This document shows, piece after piece, positions 15,401 to 25,192 of a stretch of 64,000 bases of DNA. The translations under genes and the position numbers were made by a program. Source of the stretch: Betaproteobacteria bacterium HGW-Betaproteobacteria-7 (GTDB lineage Bacteria > Pseudomonadota > Gammaproteobacteria > Burkholderiales > Rhodocyclaceae); NCBI GenBank assembly GCA_002840765.1, contig PHCE01000002.1, positions 310,001 through 374,000 of the forward strand, written 5' to 3'. Position 1 is the first letter of the stretch. Each line of letters starts with the position of its first letter. Under the pieces are notes generated by a model. That model was not told the origin of the DNA and did not search any database. It saw only the letters and a program-made list of their open reading frames with translations.

Positions 15401-16504
15401 TCAGGCTTCGTGCATCACCCGCCAGAACTGGATTTTCAGCGTCACCGCAGCACCGGCGACGATGGCCAGGAAGGTGACAATGGACCCCAGGGCCAGGGTC
15501 GAAAAACCGGTGATGCCTTGGCCGACCGTGCAGCCGTAGGCGAGCACGCCACCGAAACCCATCAGGGCGCCGCCGATCAGGTGGCTGGCGGTGTCCTCGA
15601 CGCTGACGAAGCCTTCCCAGCGGAAATTGCGCGTCAGCAGGGACCAGGCGAAGGAGCCGGCGATGACGCCGAGCACCGTGGCGATGGCAAAGGTCACGGT
15701 GCGACTGGTATCCGACCACAACAGCAGCAGTTCCAGTGTGTAGGCCTGCGGGGCGACGAAGGTCAGCGATTCCATGCGCCCGCTATTGGTGGTCAGGAAG
15801 GCCTCCTCCAGCGTGTCCGGATGCTCGGCGACATAACCGAGGTGACCGCTGACATACCAGGCAGCAACGACCATCAGGCCGATGCCGAGGCCGCCGAGCA
15901 GGTTGTCGAGGGTCCAGAAATCGCGCTTCAACAGGCAGAAGGCAGTCAGGCCGCCGCCAATGCCGAGCACGGCCAGCCAGAAGGCGGTCGACGCCTCGAC
16001 CCCGGCTGCCGTCAGCAGCGCCGGAATATCCTGGCCACCGGGGAAGTTGATGGCCACCGGATCGAGATAATTGACACGAAAGACGCCGAAAACGCCGCGC
16101 ATGGTCATGTAGGCGAACAGGCCGAGGACCAGGAAGACGACCACCGATTTCAGGTTGCCGCTGCCAATGCGGATCAGCGTCTTCGAACCGCAGCCGGACG
16201 CCAGCACCATGCCGATGCCGAAACAGAAACCGCCGAGCAGGTAAGACAGCCAGGTGAAGGCCGTCGTCCGGTAGATCGACTTGTCGAGATCGATCAGCCC
16301 GGCCGCGTGCAGCACACCGGCACCGAGGATGGCGACGCCGATGGCCAGCAGCCACATGCGCATGCGGCTCCATTCGCCCATGTTGACGATGTCGGAGACG
16401 GCGCCCATGGTGCAGAAATGCGTCTTCTGGCCGATGGCGCCAAAGACGAAGGCGACGGCGAAAGCCAGCCAGAGGATGGTGTTGGGGGAAGCGGCAGTAT
16501 CCAT
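15401..16504 (-). CDS. YeeE/YedE family (TsuA-like) sulfur-compound transporter
   Basis: A 367-residue inner-membrane protein of the YeeE/YedE family; characterised members take up thiosulfate. The conserved cysteine motifs are all present: GQKTHFCTMGAVSD near the N-terminus, LASGCGSKTLIRIG in the middle, and AYGCTVGQGITGFS near the C-terminus, the residues that relay thiosulfate in TsuA. About nine or ten hydrophobic segments are visible. It begins two bases after the queC stop and is probably co-transcribed with it. No TusA-like partner (YeeD) is adjacent. Confidence 0.88.
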   Translation of the reverse strand: MDTAASPNTILWLAFAVAFVFGAIGQKTHFCTMGAVSDIVNMGEWSRMRMWLLAIGVAILGAGVLHAAGLIDLDKSIYRTTAFTWLSYLLGGFCFGIGMVLASGCGSKTLIRIGSGNLKSVVVFLVLGLFAYMTMRGVFGVFRVNYLDPVAINFPGGQDIPALLTAAGVEASTAFWLAVLGIGGGLTAFCLLKRDFWTLDNLLGGLGIGLMVVAAWYVSGHLGYVAEHPDTLEEAFLTTNSGRMESLTFVAPQAYTLELLLLWSDTSRTVTFAIATVLGVIAGSFAWSLLTRNFRWEGFVSVEDTASHLIGGALMGFGGVLAYGCTVGQGITGFSTLALGSIVTFLAIVAGAAVTLKIQFWRVMHEA

Positions 16505-16506
16505 GA

Positions 16507-17184
16507 TCAGGCGCGGTAGGAGGTGGGATCGACGAGGCCGGCAGCGGCAAAGCCTTCGGCGCGCAGCCGGCAGGAGTCACAGACACCGCAGGCGTGGCCG
16601 AGTTCATCCGCCTGGTAGCAGGAGACGGTCAGCCCATAATCGACGCCGAGGGCAGCCCCGGTACGGATGATCTCGGCCTTGGAGAGATCGATCAGCGGTG
16701 CGTGGATCGACAACTGCACGCCCTCGACGCCGGACCGGGTGGCCAGGTTGGCCATCTTTTCGAAGGCGGCCAGGTACTCCGGCCGGCAATCCGGGTAGCC
16801 GGAATAATCGACGGCATTGATGCCGACGAAGATGTCGCGGCTACCGAGCACCTCGGCCCAGGCCAGGGCGAGCGACAGCATGATGGTGTTGCGGGCCGGC
16901 ACGTAGGTGACCGGTATGCCCGGATGCACGCCGTCGATCGGCACGTCGATCGAGGTATCGGTCAGTGCCGAGCCGCCGAACTGGGCAAGGCCGAGGTTGA
17001 GCACGCGATGCTCAATGGCGCCCAGCGCCTGGACCACGCGCTCGGCGGCCTGCAGTTCGGCGCAATGGCGCTGGCCGTAATTGAACGACAGGCAGTAGCA
17101 GGCAAAGCCCTGGCTGCGGGCAATAGCGAGGCAGGTGGCGGAATCGAGACCACCGGAGAGGAGAACGACGGCTGGCTTCATCAT
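16507..17184 (-). CDS. queC: 7-cyano-7-deazaguanine synthase QueC
   Basis: A 225-residue ATP-dependent enzyme that converts 7-carboxy-7-deazaguanine to preQ0 in queuosine synthesis. The PP-loop is [17 protein letters not shown] at the N-terminus, and the zinc-binding cysteine cluster is visible near the C-terminus ([24 protein letters not shown]). [15 protein letters not shown] is another family stretch. Two adjacent methionine codons (MMKP) make the start ambiguous by one residue. Its pathway partner queE is about 7 kb away at the end of the Tol-Pal operon. No preQ1 riboswitch was seen upstream. Confidence 0.95.
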   Translation of the reverse strand: MMKPAVVLLSGGLDSATCLAIARSQGFACYCLSFNYGQRHCAELQAAERVVQALGAIEHRVLNLGLAQFGGSALTDTSIDVPIDGVHPGIPVTYVPARNTIMLSLALAWAEVLGSRDIFVGINAVDYSGYPDCRPEYLAAFEKMANLATRSGVEGVQLSIHAPLIDLSKAEIIRTGAALGVDYGLTVSCYQADELGHACGVCDSCRLRAEGFAAAGLVDPTSYRA

Positions 17185-17282
17185 GGGGCGCGAATATACC
17201 TGAATTTTGCCCCTTCCTGACCCGGTATCTGCTTGTTCCTGCGCTACAATTTGCCCCTTTCGCCATTCTCCCGGAGATCCCG

Positions 17283-18449
17283 ATGCCGTCTCGCCTGACC
17301 GCTCTCGCCGCCGCCCTGCTGCTGGCCGGTGCCGCCCACGCCGCCGATTCGATCAAGGTCGGTTTCGTGTCGACGCTCTCCGGCCCCGGTGCCGGCCTCG
17401 GTGTCGATATCCGCGACGGTTTCAACCTGGGCATGAAGCAGCTGAACGGCAAACTCGGCGGCCTGCCGGCCGAAGTCCTGATCGCCGACGACCAGCAGAG
17501 CCCGGACGTCGCCAAACAGGCGGCCGACAAGTTCCTGAAGAAGGACAAGGTCGATTTCATGACCGGCATCGTCTTCTCCAACATCATGCTGGCCGTCGGC
17601 CCGGCGGTGTTCCAGAACCAGACCTTCTACATCTCGGCCAATGCCGGCCCATCGCAATACGCCGGCGAGCAGTGCAATCCCTTCTTCTTCAACGTCGCCT
17701 GGCAGAACGACAACCTGCACGAGGCGGTCGGCAAATACGTGCAGGACAAGGGCTTCAAGAACGTGGTGATCGTCACCCCGAACTACCCGGGCGGCAAGGA
17801 CGCCGTCTCCGGTTTCAAGCGCTACTACAAGGGCAAAGTCGCCGACGAGATTTACACCAAGCTCGGCCAGCTTGACTACGCCGCCGAACTGGCGCAGATC
17901 CGCGCTACCAAGCCGGACGCGCTGTTCTTCTTCCTGCCGGGCGGCATGGGCATCAACTTCGTCAAGCAGTTCGTCGCCGCCGGCCTGTCGCGCGACACGC
18001 AGCTGTTCGCCCCCGGTTTCTCCGCCGACGAGGATGTGATCAAGGCCGTCGGCGCGCCGATGATGGGCATGTTCAACTCCTCGCACTGGGCGCACGACAT
18101 GGAGAATGCCGAGAACCAGCGCTTCGTCGCCAATTTCCAGAAGGAATACGGCCGCTTGCCGTCGCTGTACGCCTCGCAAGGCTACGATGCGGCGCTGATG
18201 ATGGACGCCGCCGTGCGCGACGTGAAGGGCAATGTCGCCGACAAGAAGGCGCTGCAGAAGGCGCTGGAAGCCAAGCGCTTCAAGTCGGTACGCGGCGACT
18301 TCAAGTTCAACACCAACCACTACCCGGTGCAGAACTATTACCTGCGCGTCATCGGCAAGGATGTTCAGGACCGTGTCACCAACAAGACCATGGGTACCAT
18401 TTTCACCAATCATGCGGACGCCTATGTCGCGTCCTGCAAGATGAAGTAA
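17283..18449 (+). CDS. Liv-type ABC transporter periplasmic binding protein
   Basis: A 388-residue type-I periplasmic binding protein for branched-chain amino acids or related solutes. It has a signal peptide ([20 protein letters not shown]) and the family start [17 protein letters not shown], then [17 protein letters not shown] and the hinge region [19 protein letters not shown]. The permease and ATPase genes follow in order. The 40-base gap before livH holds a short GGGAC/GTCCC inverted repeat that could lower expression of the downstream genes relative to the binding protein. The ligand is not determined. Confidence 0.9.
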   Translation: MPSRLTALAAALLLAGAAHAADSIKVGFVSTLSGPGAGLGVDIRDGFNLGMKQLNGKLGGLPAEVLIADDQQSPDVAKQAADKFLKKDKVDFMTGIVFSNIMLAVGPAVFQNQTFYISANAGPSQYAGEQCNPFFFNVAWQNDNLHEAVGKYVQDKGFKNVVIVTPNYPGGKDAVSGFKRYYKGKVADEIYTKLGQLDYAAELAQIRATKPDALFFFLPGGMGINFVKQFVAAGLSRDTQLFAPGFSADEDVIKAVGAPMMGMFNSSHWAHDMENAENQRFVANFQKEYGRLPSLYASQGYDAALMMDAAVRDVKGNVADKKALQKALEAKRFKSVRGDFKFNTNHYPVQNYYLRVIGKDVQDRVTNKTMGTIFTNHADAYVASCKMK

Positions 18450-18489
18450 TGGCTGACCGGGACCGGTCCGCCAGTCCCGCCCCCGTTTC

Positions 18490-19416
18490 ATGACGCAACT
18501 CATCCTCGAACAGGCCCTCAACGGCCTGCAGTTCGGTCTCATGCTGTTCCTGCTCGCCGCCGGGCTGACGCTCGTCTTCGGCATCATGGACTGCATCAAC
18601 CTGGCGCACGGTTCGCTGTACATGGTCGGCGCCTATTTCGTCGCCGCCGCCGCCCAGGCTGCCGATTCATTCTGGATCGGGCTGGGCGTTGGCGTGGCCG
18701 GCGCTGCCGTGCTCGGCCTGCTGCTTGAACTGACGCTGTTCCGCCAGTTGTACCGGCGCGACCACCTGTCGCAAGTGCTCGCCACCTTCGCTCTGATCCT
18801 GATCGCCAACGAGGCCGTGCGGGTGATCTGGGGACCGGCGCCGCTGCTGCTCAATCCGCCCGAGGCGCTGGCCGGCCCAGTCGAATTGCCACTGTTCGGT
18901 GAAACCTTCTTCTACCCGGCCTACCGGCTGCTGATCATCGGCGTCGGCCTGGCCGTCGCCGGCCTGCTCTACCTGCTCGTGGCGAAAAGCCGGGTTGGCA
19001 TGTGGGTGCGCGCTGGCGCCTCGAATCGCGAAATGACCGAGGCCCTGGGCATCAATGTCCGCTGGTTGTTCACCGCCGTCTTCGTTTTCGGCGCCGCCCT
19101 GTGCGCCCTGGCCGGCGGCCTGCTCGGGCCGTTGCTCGCAGTGCAGGTCGGCATGGGCGAGAGCGTGCTGATCCTCGCCTTCGTCGTCATCATCATCGGT
19201 GGCATCGGTTCGATCCGCGGCGCCCTGGTCGGCAGCCTGATTGTCGGCACCGTGGACACCCTCGGCCGGGCGCTGCTGCCGACGCTGCTGCGCGCTACCC
19301 TGCCCGGCGACGCGGCGGCGACGCTCGGTCCGGCCCTGGCCTCGATCCTGATCTACCTATTAATGGCCGGTATCCTGTTCTTCAAGCCGCAAGGCCTGTT
19401 CCCGGCAAGAGCGTAA
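18490..19416 (+). CDS. livH: Liv-type ABC transporter permease LivH
   Basis: A 308-residue inner-membrane permease of the LivH family with about eight hydrophobic segments. Hallmarks are EQALNGLQFGLMLFLLAAGLTLVFGIMD, INLAHGSLYM near the N-terminus and the cytoplasmic coupling region EMTEALGINVRWL. It ends FKPQGLFPARA, a usual LivH ending. The stop is adjacent to the ATG of livM at 19417. Confidence 0.9.
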   Translation: MTQLILEQALNGLQFGLMLFLLAAGLTLVFGIMDCINLAHGSLYMVGAYFVAAAAQAADSFWIGLGVGVAGAAVLGLLLELTLFRQLYRRDHLSQVLATFALILIANEAVRVIWGPAPLLLNPPEALAGPVELPLFGETFFYPAYRLLIIGVGLAVAGLLYLLVAKSRVGMWVRAGASNREMTEALGINVRWLFTAVFVFGAALCALAGGLLGPLLAVQVGMGESVLILAFVVIIIGGIGSIRGALVGSLIVGTVDTLGRALLPTLLRATLPGDAAATLGPALASILIYLLMAGILFFKPQGLFPARA

Positions 19417-20364
19417 ATGGCCTTCTACCGTCCCACCCGCTGGCAGAGGTCGCTGACCATAGTGCTGCTGACCCTGCTGCTCGGCCTGCCGATGCTGCTG
19501 AACAGTCTCGAACAGGGCTTCTACATCGGCTTCGCCACGCGCGTGCTGATCTTCTCCCTGGCGGCGACCAGCCTCAACCTGGTACTCGGTTTCGGCGGCA
19601 TGGTCTCGCTCGGACACGCCGCCTTCTTCGGTGCCGGCGCCTACATCGCGGCCATCTGCCAGCAGGCCGGTTTGAGCGAAGCGCTGCTGGCGCTGCCCCT
19701 GGCCATGCTCGGGGCCGGCCTGCTGGCCCTGCTCATCGGCGCCATCAGCCTGCGCACACGCGGCGTCTATTTCATCATGATCACCCTGGCCTTCGCCCAG
19801 ATGGTCTATTACCTGTTCATTTCGGCCCGCGCCTGGGGCGGCGACGACGGCCTGCCGCTGAGCGAGCGGATGCGTTTCGCCGGCTTCAGTCTGGTCGACG
19901 ATGCGGCGCTTTATTACCTGGCGCTCGGCGCCCTGGCCGTCGTCATGCTGCTGCTCGGCCGCCTGACTGAGGCCCGCTTCGGGCGCAGCATCCAGGCCAT
20001 CCGCGAGAACGAGACGCGCATGGAGGCGCTCGGCTACCCGGTATTCACCTATCGCCTGGTCTGCTTCGCCCTCGGCGGCGCCGTCGCCGGCCTGGCCGGC
20101 GCCCTGCTCGCCAACCTGACCGGCCTGGCCAGCCCGGCGCTGTTGCAATGGACGCAGTCGGGCACGCTGCTGGTCATGGTCATCATCGGCGGCGTCGGCT
20201 ATCTCTACGGCGGTGTCGTCGGCGCCGTCGTACTCTTGCTGCTGGAAGAAGTGCTGCTCGGCTACTTCGCCCACTGGCACATCGTCCTTGGCCTGTTGCT
20301 GCTGGCCATTGTGCTGTTTGCCCCGAAGGGCGTCGCTGCACTGTTCGGGAGGCCACGTGGCTGA
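19417..20364 (+). CDS. livM: Liv-type ABC transporter permease LivM
   Basis: A 315-residue LivM-family permease with typical stretches NLVLGFGGMVSLGHAAFFGAGAY, FIMITLAFAQMVY and IQAIRENETRMEALGYPV, the last being the ATPase coupling loop. About nine or ten membrane segments are visible. It starts directly after livH and its end overlaps the GTG start of livG by eight bases, consistent with tight translational coupling. Confidence 0.9.
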   Translation: MAFYRPTRWQRSLTIVLLTLLLGLPMLLNSLEQGFYIGFATRVLIFSLAATSLNLVLGFGGMVSLGHAAFFGAGAYIAAICQQAGLSEALLALPLAMLGAGLLALLIGAISLRTRGVYFIMITLAFAQMVYYLFISARAWGGDDGLPLSERMRFAGFSLVDDAALYYLALGALAVVMLLLGRLTEARFGRSIQAIRENETRMEALGYPVFTYRLVCFALGGAVAGLAGALLANLTGLASPALLQWTQSGTLLVMVIIGGVGYLYGGVVGAVVLLLLEEVLLGYFAHWHIVLGLLLLAIVLFAPKGVAALFGRPRG

Positions 20365-21112
20365 GGCGCTGCTTGAAGTCCGCCAGCTATCGCGCTGCTT
20401 TGCCGCCGTCGATGCGTTGAAGGACGTCGATTTCAGCCTCGATGCCGGCGAGGTTCATGCGCTGATCGGGCCCAATGGTGCCGGCAAGACGACCTTCATC
20501 CACCATGTCTCGGGCGCCCTGCAGCCAGACTCCGGCAGCGTCCATTTCGCCGGCCGCGACGTCACCCGCCTGGCCATGCACCAGCGCGTCGCCGCCGGCA
20601 TGGCCCGCTCCTACCAGATCACCAACGTCTTCCGCGGCCTCACGGCGCTCGACAATGTGGCGCTTGCCGTCCAGGGACGGAGCGACGCCGGCAGCAGCTT
20701 CCGCTTCTGGCGGCCAGTGCGCAGCGAACGGCGGCTGTTCGACGAGGCGCAGGACTTTCTCGAGCAAGTCGGCCTGGCCGATAAGGCGGCGATTGTCGCC
20801 GGCCAGTTGTCGCACGGCGAGCAGCGGGCGCTGGAACTGGCCATGGCCCTGGCGACGAAACCGCAGCTGCTGCTGCTCGACGAGCCGATGGCCGGTACCG
20901 GCCCCGAGGAATCGGCGCGCATGGTCGAACTGATCGAGCATCTGGCCCGTCACGTCACCATCCTGCTGGTCGAGCACGACATGGACGCGGTATTCCGCCT
21001 GGCCGACCGCATCTCGGTGCTGGTCAACGGCCAGTTGATCTGCACTGGCACACCGGAGGCGGTGCGCAACGACACCGGCGTCCGCCGCGCCTACCTGGGA
21101 GATCACCTGTGA
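20357..21112 (+). CDS. livG: Liv-type ABC transporter ATPase LivG
   Basis: A 251-residue ABC ATPase. Walker A is GPNGAGKTT, the signature is LSHGEQRALELAMAL, Walker B is LLLLDEPMAG and the switch histidine lies in LLVEHDMDAVF. I place the start at the GTG at 20357 because GGGAGG precedes it and the translation VAEALLEVRQLSRCF matches the family N-terminus; the frame upstream of it is an artefact of the livM overlap. Its end overlaps livF by four bases (GTGA). Confidence 0.88.
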   Translation: MAEALLEVRQLSRCFAAVDALKDVDFSLDAGEVHALIGPNGAGKTTFIHHVSGALQPDSGSVHFAGRDVTRLAMHQRVAAGMARSYQITNVFRGLTALDNVALAVQGRSDAGSSFRFWRPVRSERRLFDEAQDFLEQVGLADKAAIVAGQLSHGEQRALELAMALATKPQLLLLDEPMAGTGPEESARMVELIEHLARHVTILLVEHDMDAVFRLADRISVLVNGQLICTGTPEAVRNDTGVRRAYLGDHL

Positions 21113-21819
21113 GCGGCTTGCTCGAGATCAGCGCCCTGGAAGTCGCCTACGGTTCCAGTCAGGTACTGTTCGGCCTCGATCTGGCCATGGCCGAAGGCGA
21201 AGCGGCGACGCTGCTTGGCCGCAACGGCATGGGCAAGACGACGACACTGCGCGCCCTCTGTGGTCTGCAGCCGGTCAAGGCCGGGCGCATCCGCTTCGCT
21301 GGTGAGGACATCGTCGGCTGGCGCCCGGACCGCATCGGTCGCGCCGGTATCGCGCTGGTCCCGGAAGGCCGCCAGTGCTTTCCCAATTTGACCGTAGACG
21401 AGCATCTGCTGGCCTTTTTTGCCAATCGCCGCAGCGTTGCCGAAGCGTGGACGCCGGCCCGCGTCTACGAACTGTTTCCACGCCTGGCCGAGCGCCGGAA
21501 AAACCTCGGCAACCAGCTTTCCGGCGGCGAACAGCAGATGCTGGCGATCGGCCGGGCGCTGGTCACCAATCCGCGGCTACTGATCCTTGACGAAGCGACC
21601 GAAGGCCTGGCGCCACTGGTCCGCGAGGAAATCTGGGGCTGCCTGGGGCGTCTGCGCGCGGCTGGGCAGAGCATCCTGGTCGTCGACAAGTACGTCGAGA
21701 AGCTGATCGGCCTGGCTGACCGGCATACCGTCATCGAACGCGGCCAGGTCGTCTGGCGCGGCAGTTCGGCAGAACTCGATGCCGATCACGGCATCTGGCA
21801 CCGCTATCTGGGAATTTAA
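21109..21819 (+). CDS. livF: Liv-type ABC transporter ATPase LivF
   Basis: A 236-residue ABC ATPase with Walker A GRNGMGKTT, the typical ALVPEGRQCFPNLTVDEHL segment, signature LSGGEQQMLAIGRAL and Walker B LLILDEATEGLAPL. The switch region reads VVDKYVEKL instead of the common LVEQN, a subfamily variant. It starts with GTG overlapping the livG stop. Its TAA overlaps on the opposite strand the TAA of the cyclic-di-GMP gene (shared TTAA at 21816-21819), so no terminator separates the convergent genes. Confidence 0.9.
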   Translation: MSGLLEISALEVAYGSSQVLFGLDLAMAEGEAATLLGRNGMGKTTTLRALCGLQPVKAGRIRFAGEDIVGWRPDRIGRAGIALVPEGRQCFPNLTVDEHLLAFFANRRSVAEAWTPARVYELFPRLAERRKNLGNQLSGGEQQMLAIGRALVTNPRLLILDEATEGLAPLVREEIWGCLGRLRAAGQSILVVDKYVEKLIGLADRHTVIERGQVVWRGSSAELDADHGIWHRYLGI

Positions 21820-23990
21820 TTGTCCAGCCCGGCCAGACGGGCGTCAAAATCGGCGAAGGGCATCGGCCGGCCAAATAGATAGCCCTGAAAGCCTCGGCAA
21901 CCGTGCTCGATCAGGTAGGCCCGTTGCTCTTCGGTCTCCACCCCTTCGGCGACGACATTCAGGCGCAGGGCATTGCCCATGGCGACGATGGCGCTGACGA
22001 TGGCGGCATCGTCTGGATCGCTGGCGATATCGCGGATGAAGGAACGGTCGATTTTCAACTGCTCGAAGGGGAAGCGCTTCAGATAGGCGAGCGAGGCGTA
22101 GCCGGTACCGAAGTCGTCAAGCGAGAAGCAGACGCCGATCGCCTGCAAGGCCTGCATCTTGTCGACCACCTGGTCGACGTTGTCGAGCAGCAGGCTTTCC
22201 GTCAGCTCGATCTTCAAGCGCGCCGGATCGGCCCCGTGGCGTTGCAGGGCGGCTTGCACCTGGGCGACGAAATCGGGCTGGCGGAACTGGCAGGCGCTGA
22301 CATTGACCGCCAGATAGAGATCGCGGCTAGGTGCACGCTCAGCCCAGCGGCGTAGTTGGGCACAGGCCTCGTCAAGCACCCATAGGCCGATCGGCACGAT
22401 CAGGCCGGAGGCCTCGGCCAATGGCACGAAATCGCCAGGCATGATCGCTGGCCGGCCAGCCGGCTGCCAGCGGATCAGGCACTCGGCGCCGCGCAACCGA
22501 CCGCTGCAATCAACCTGCGGCTGGACAAAAAGCACGAACTCGTTGCGCACCAGCGCACTGCGCAGACCCGATTCGAGCGCCGCCCGTTCATGGAGCGCCG
22601 TCTGCATGGCATTGTCGAAGAAGCGCACCATATTGCGCCCGGCATCCTTGGCCCGGTAGAGCGCGATGTCGGCCTGCTTGACCAGTGCCTCAACACTTCC
22701 TCCCAGACCGAAGAACAGGCTGATGCCGATGCTGGCGCTGCTGAAATGCTCGCTGCCATCGGCCAGGCGGAAGGGCCGGGTCAATTCGCTGCGGATATGT
22801 TCCGCCACTGTTTCCGCCTGAACCGCGGCGGCCGCCGCATCACTCCCCAGTTCCTCCAGCATCACGGCGAACTCGTCGCCGCCCTGGCGAGCCGCCGTAT
22901 CGCCCTCGCTGATGCAGCCGCGCAGGCGACCGGCCACCTCGACCAGCAGGCTGTCGCCGACATCGTGGCCGAGGGTGTCGTTGAGGGTCTTGAAATGATC
23001 GAGGTCGATGAACAGCAGCGCCCCGTAATGACCGCTACGCCGGGCTGCCTGGCCGGCCTTGTCGAGGCGGTTGAGGAGCAGGCGGCGATTGGGCAGGTCA
23101 GTCAGCGGGTCGTAGAAGGCGAGGTGATGGATTTCCGATTCCGCCACCTTGAGGTTGCTGATATCGGAAAAGGTGCTGACGTAATGGCTCAGTGCGCCTT
23201 TTGCGTCGCACACGGCGCTGATGGTCAGCCATTCGGGATAGATCTCACCACTCTTCCGGCGATTCCAGATTTCTCCCTGCCAGTGCCCCGTCTGCTCAAG
23301 TTCGCGCCACATTGCCTGATAGAACTGACGGTCCTGGCGCCCTGACTTGAGCATGCTTGGCAAACAACCGACCGCCTCTTCGGCGCTGTACCCGGTGAGT
23401 TTGGTGAAGGCTGGATTGACGCGCAGGATGCGCTGTTCGTGATCGGTCACCATGATCGCTGCCTGCGACTCGAAGGCGATGGCAGCCACCCGCAATTCCT
23501 GCTCCATGCTCAGGCGCTCACCGATATCGGCAGCGATTCCCAGGTAGCCGATCAACTCGTCGGCGGCATTGCGCAGGGCGGTGATGGTCAGCTGGACGTG
23601 CAGGCGGGAGCCATCCTTGCGCACGTAGACCCAGGCACCGTCGTCGCGGCCCTCGCTGGCAACGCGAGAAACCAGAGCGGCAAATCCGGAAGCCTGAGCG
23701 CCACCGCTGTCATCGAGCAGACGGATGCGCGCCGCCACTTCTTCCGGCGCATGAAACAGTTCCGGTGTCGCCCGACCCACCACTTCGTGCCACGCATAGC
23801 CGAGCATCTGCTGGGCCGCCCGGTTGAAGTAGAGGATGGTCCCGGCAACATCGGTGGCGATGATGGCCGAGCCGGCGTTCTCGAGAATCGCATACTGGAT
23901 GGCACAGAGGTCGGGGAGGACCGCCCCCGGTGCAACCTGAACATCGGCGGCACAACAGTACTGGGTTGAATCTTGATCCTGGCTCATCAC
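21816..23990 (-). CDS. PAS-PAS-GGDEF-EAL cyclic-di-GMP signalling protein
   Basis: A 724-residue cytoplasmic protein with two PAS domains (about residues 30-155 and 165-280), a GGDEF domain (about 285-455) and an EAL domain (about 475-715). The GGDEF motif is intact (RQGGDEF, 368-374), but the inhibitory RxxD site is replaced by SEGD. The EAL motif reads ECL at 503-505, keeping the essential Glu; DDFGTGYASL, QLKIDRSF and VAEGVET are intact, so phosphodiesterase activity is plausible. It has no membrane segment. A PilZ protein gene lies just upstream on the same strand. Confidence 0.92.
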   Translation of the reverse strand: MMSQDQDSTQYCCAADVQVAPGAVLPDLCAIQYAILENAGSAIIATDVAGTILYFNRAAQQMLGYAWHEVVGRATPELFHAPEEVAARIRLLDDSGGAQASGFAALVSRVASEGRDDGAWVYVRKDGSRLHVQLTITALRNAADELIGYLGIAADIGERLSMEQELRVAAIAFESQAAIMVTDHEQRILRVNPAFTKLTGYSAEEAVGCLPSMLKSGRQDRQFYQAMWRELEQTGHWQGEIWNRRKSGEIYPEWLTISAVCDAKGALSHYVSTFSDISNLKVAESEIHHLAFYDPLTDLPNRRLLLNRLDKAGQAARRSGHYGALLFIDLDHFKTLNDTLGHDVGDSLLVEVAGRLRGCISEGDTAARQGGDEFAVMLEELGSDAAAAAVQAETVAEHIRSELTRPFRLADGSEHFSSASIGISLFFGLGGSVEALVKQADIALYRAKDAGRNMVRFFDNAMQTALHERAALESGLRSALVRNEFVLFVQPQVDCSGRLRGAECLIRWQPAGRPAIMPGDFVPLAEASGLIVPIGLWVLDEACAQLRRWAERAPSRDLYLAVNVSACQFRQPDFVAQVQAALQRHGADPARLKIELTESLLLDNVDQVVDKMQALQAIGVCFSLDDFGTGYASLAYLKRFPFEQLKIDRSFIRDIASDPDDAAIVSAIVAMGNALRLNVVAEGVETEEQRAYLIEHGCRGFQGYLFGRPMPFADFDARLAGLDN

Positions 23991-24132
23991 AAGGGATTGA
24001 CAGCAAAGTCAGTAGTTATTTCGGTCACCAGGGATCGGCGAAACGCCCGGCTGCTTGTCGAAAATATTCATCAATACTGTGATTATCGCCACCAATTGCG
24101 AAAAACAGCAAGCAAGCATTTTGCATTTCGCT

Positions 24133-24156
24133 GCCTCCGCCGCCTGCGGCGAGGGC
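24133..24156 (-). terminator. GC-rich hairpin after the PilZ gene
   Basis: The sequence CGCCGC-CT-GCGGCG with flanking complementary bases lies about 20 bases after the PilZ stop. There is no T tract on the minus strand, so it may only be a stabilising or rho-assisted end of the Tol-Pal transcript. Apart from this hairpin the 23991-24176 gap shows no gene. Confidence 0.35.
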
Positions 24157-24176
24157 CTAGCCGCCAACAATCAGGC

Positions 24177-24539
24177 TCAGTTGCTCAGCAGCGTCCTGAT
24201 TTCCCGTTCGAGCAGTGCTTCGTCGCCGAGATTGAGCGCTACCAGGCGACGCAGATGGGTGATGCTGTCGAGGTCGATTTCCCGGCAGGCCAAGCCGTAG
24301 CAGTTGCCCAGATGATGGACGACGGCAACTTCCATACGTATGGTCGAAGCCGCACCCTCCAGGTGAATCTCGAGGATGCCATTGTTGCCGATGGTGACGT
24401 AGAGATCGTCTTGGGGACGAATCATCGCTCCCTTCAGCGAGAGATCGAGGACATCGACCGGATGCTCGCCATTGGCGAGAAACAGTACAGCCGACGTATG
24501 GAAGGGAATGCGCGTGAATTGACGGCGGTTGCTGGTCAT
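24177..24539 (-). CDS. PilZ domain cyclic-di-GMP receptor
   Basis: A 120-residue single-domain PilZ protein. The ligand-binding signature is complete: RRQFTR at residues 5-10 (RxxxR type) and DLSLKG at about residues 32-37 (D/NxSxxG), so it should bind cyclic-di-GMP. It sits 14 bases after queE at the distal end of the ybgC-tolQRAB-pal-cpoB-queE operon, which suggests co-expression with Tol-Pal. Downstream is a GGDEF-EAL gene on the same strand. The output target is unknown. Confidence 0.88.
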   Translation of the reverse strand: MTSNRRQFTRIPFHTSAVLFLANGEHPVDVLDLSLKGAMIRPQDDLYVTIGNNGILEIHLEGAASTIRMEVAVVHHLGNCYGLACREIDLDSITHLRRLVALNLGDEALLEREIRTLLSN

Positions 24540-24553
24540 TGTTGTCTCCCGCT

Positions 24554-25192
24554 TTATTTTCCCTGAATGTTACCCCAAAGCAGTTTGTGCAGTTGCATCT
24601 GGAAACGCACATTCAGGCCATCGGCGAGAATCCATTCAGCTAGTTGCACCGGTTCAAGCAGCCCCTGAGCCGCCGACAGCAGCACCGGACAGAGGGTATC
24701 CAGGCGTCGCTCGCGCAATTGCTCGCGCGTCCACTCGTAATCGGCCCGCGAGGCGATGATGATCTTGATCTCGTCCCGGGCGTTCAGGCAGTCCAGGTTT
24801 TCCCAGCGATTGCGCGCGCACTCGCCGGAATCCGGCGCCTTGAGGTCCATGATCCGCGAAACGCGCGGATCCACGGAAGCGATATCCAGGGCGCCAGAGG
24901 TTTCCAGGGAAACATCGTAGCCGGCGTCGCACAATGCCGTCAGCAGCAGCAGACAGTCCTTCTGCGCCAACGGTTCGCCGCCGGTGACGCAGACCTGGCG
25001 CACCGGATACTTGCCGACCTCGGCCAGTACCGCAGGGATATCGCTGGCCTCGCCACCGGTGAAACTGTAGGCCGTGTCGCACCAAACGCAGCGCAGCGGG
25101 CAGCCGGTGAGGCGGACAAACACCGTCGGCAGGCCGGCACGCGAGGCTTCCCCCTGCAGGGAGAAGAAGATTTCAGTAAGACGCAGGGCCAA
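24554..25192 (-). CDS. queE: 7-carboxy-7-deazaguanine synthase QueE
   Basis: A 212-residue radical-SAM enzyme that makes 7-carboxy-7-deazaguanine for queuosine synthesis. The iron-sulfur cluster cysteines are in CPLRCVWCDT; EIFFSLQGE and VCVTGGEPLAQ are further hallmarks. The ATG at 25192 directly follows the cpoB stop. It precedes the PilZ gene. Its pathway partner queC lies separately at 16507-17184. Confidence 0.94.
   Translation of the reverse strand: MALRLTEIFFSLQGEASRAGLPTVFVRLTGCPLRCVWCDTAYSFTGGEASDIPAVLAEVGKYPVRQVCVTGGEPLAQKDCLLLLTALCDAGYDVSLETSGALDIASVDPRVSRIMDLKAPDSGECARNRWENLDCLNARDEIKIIIASRADYEWTREQLRERRLDTLCPVLLSAAQGLLEPVQLAEWILADGLNVRFQMQLHKLLWGNIQGK

Noticed and set aside
21700-21760. 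Non-standard VVDKYVEKL in the first LivF as a sign of inactivation
   Set aside because: Walker A, signature and Walker B are intact and similar variants are recalled in LivF-like subfamilies.
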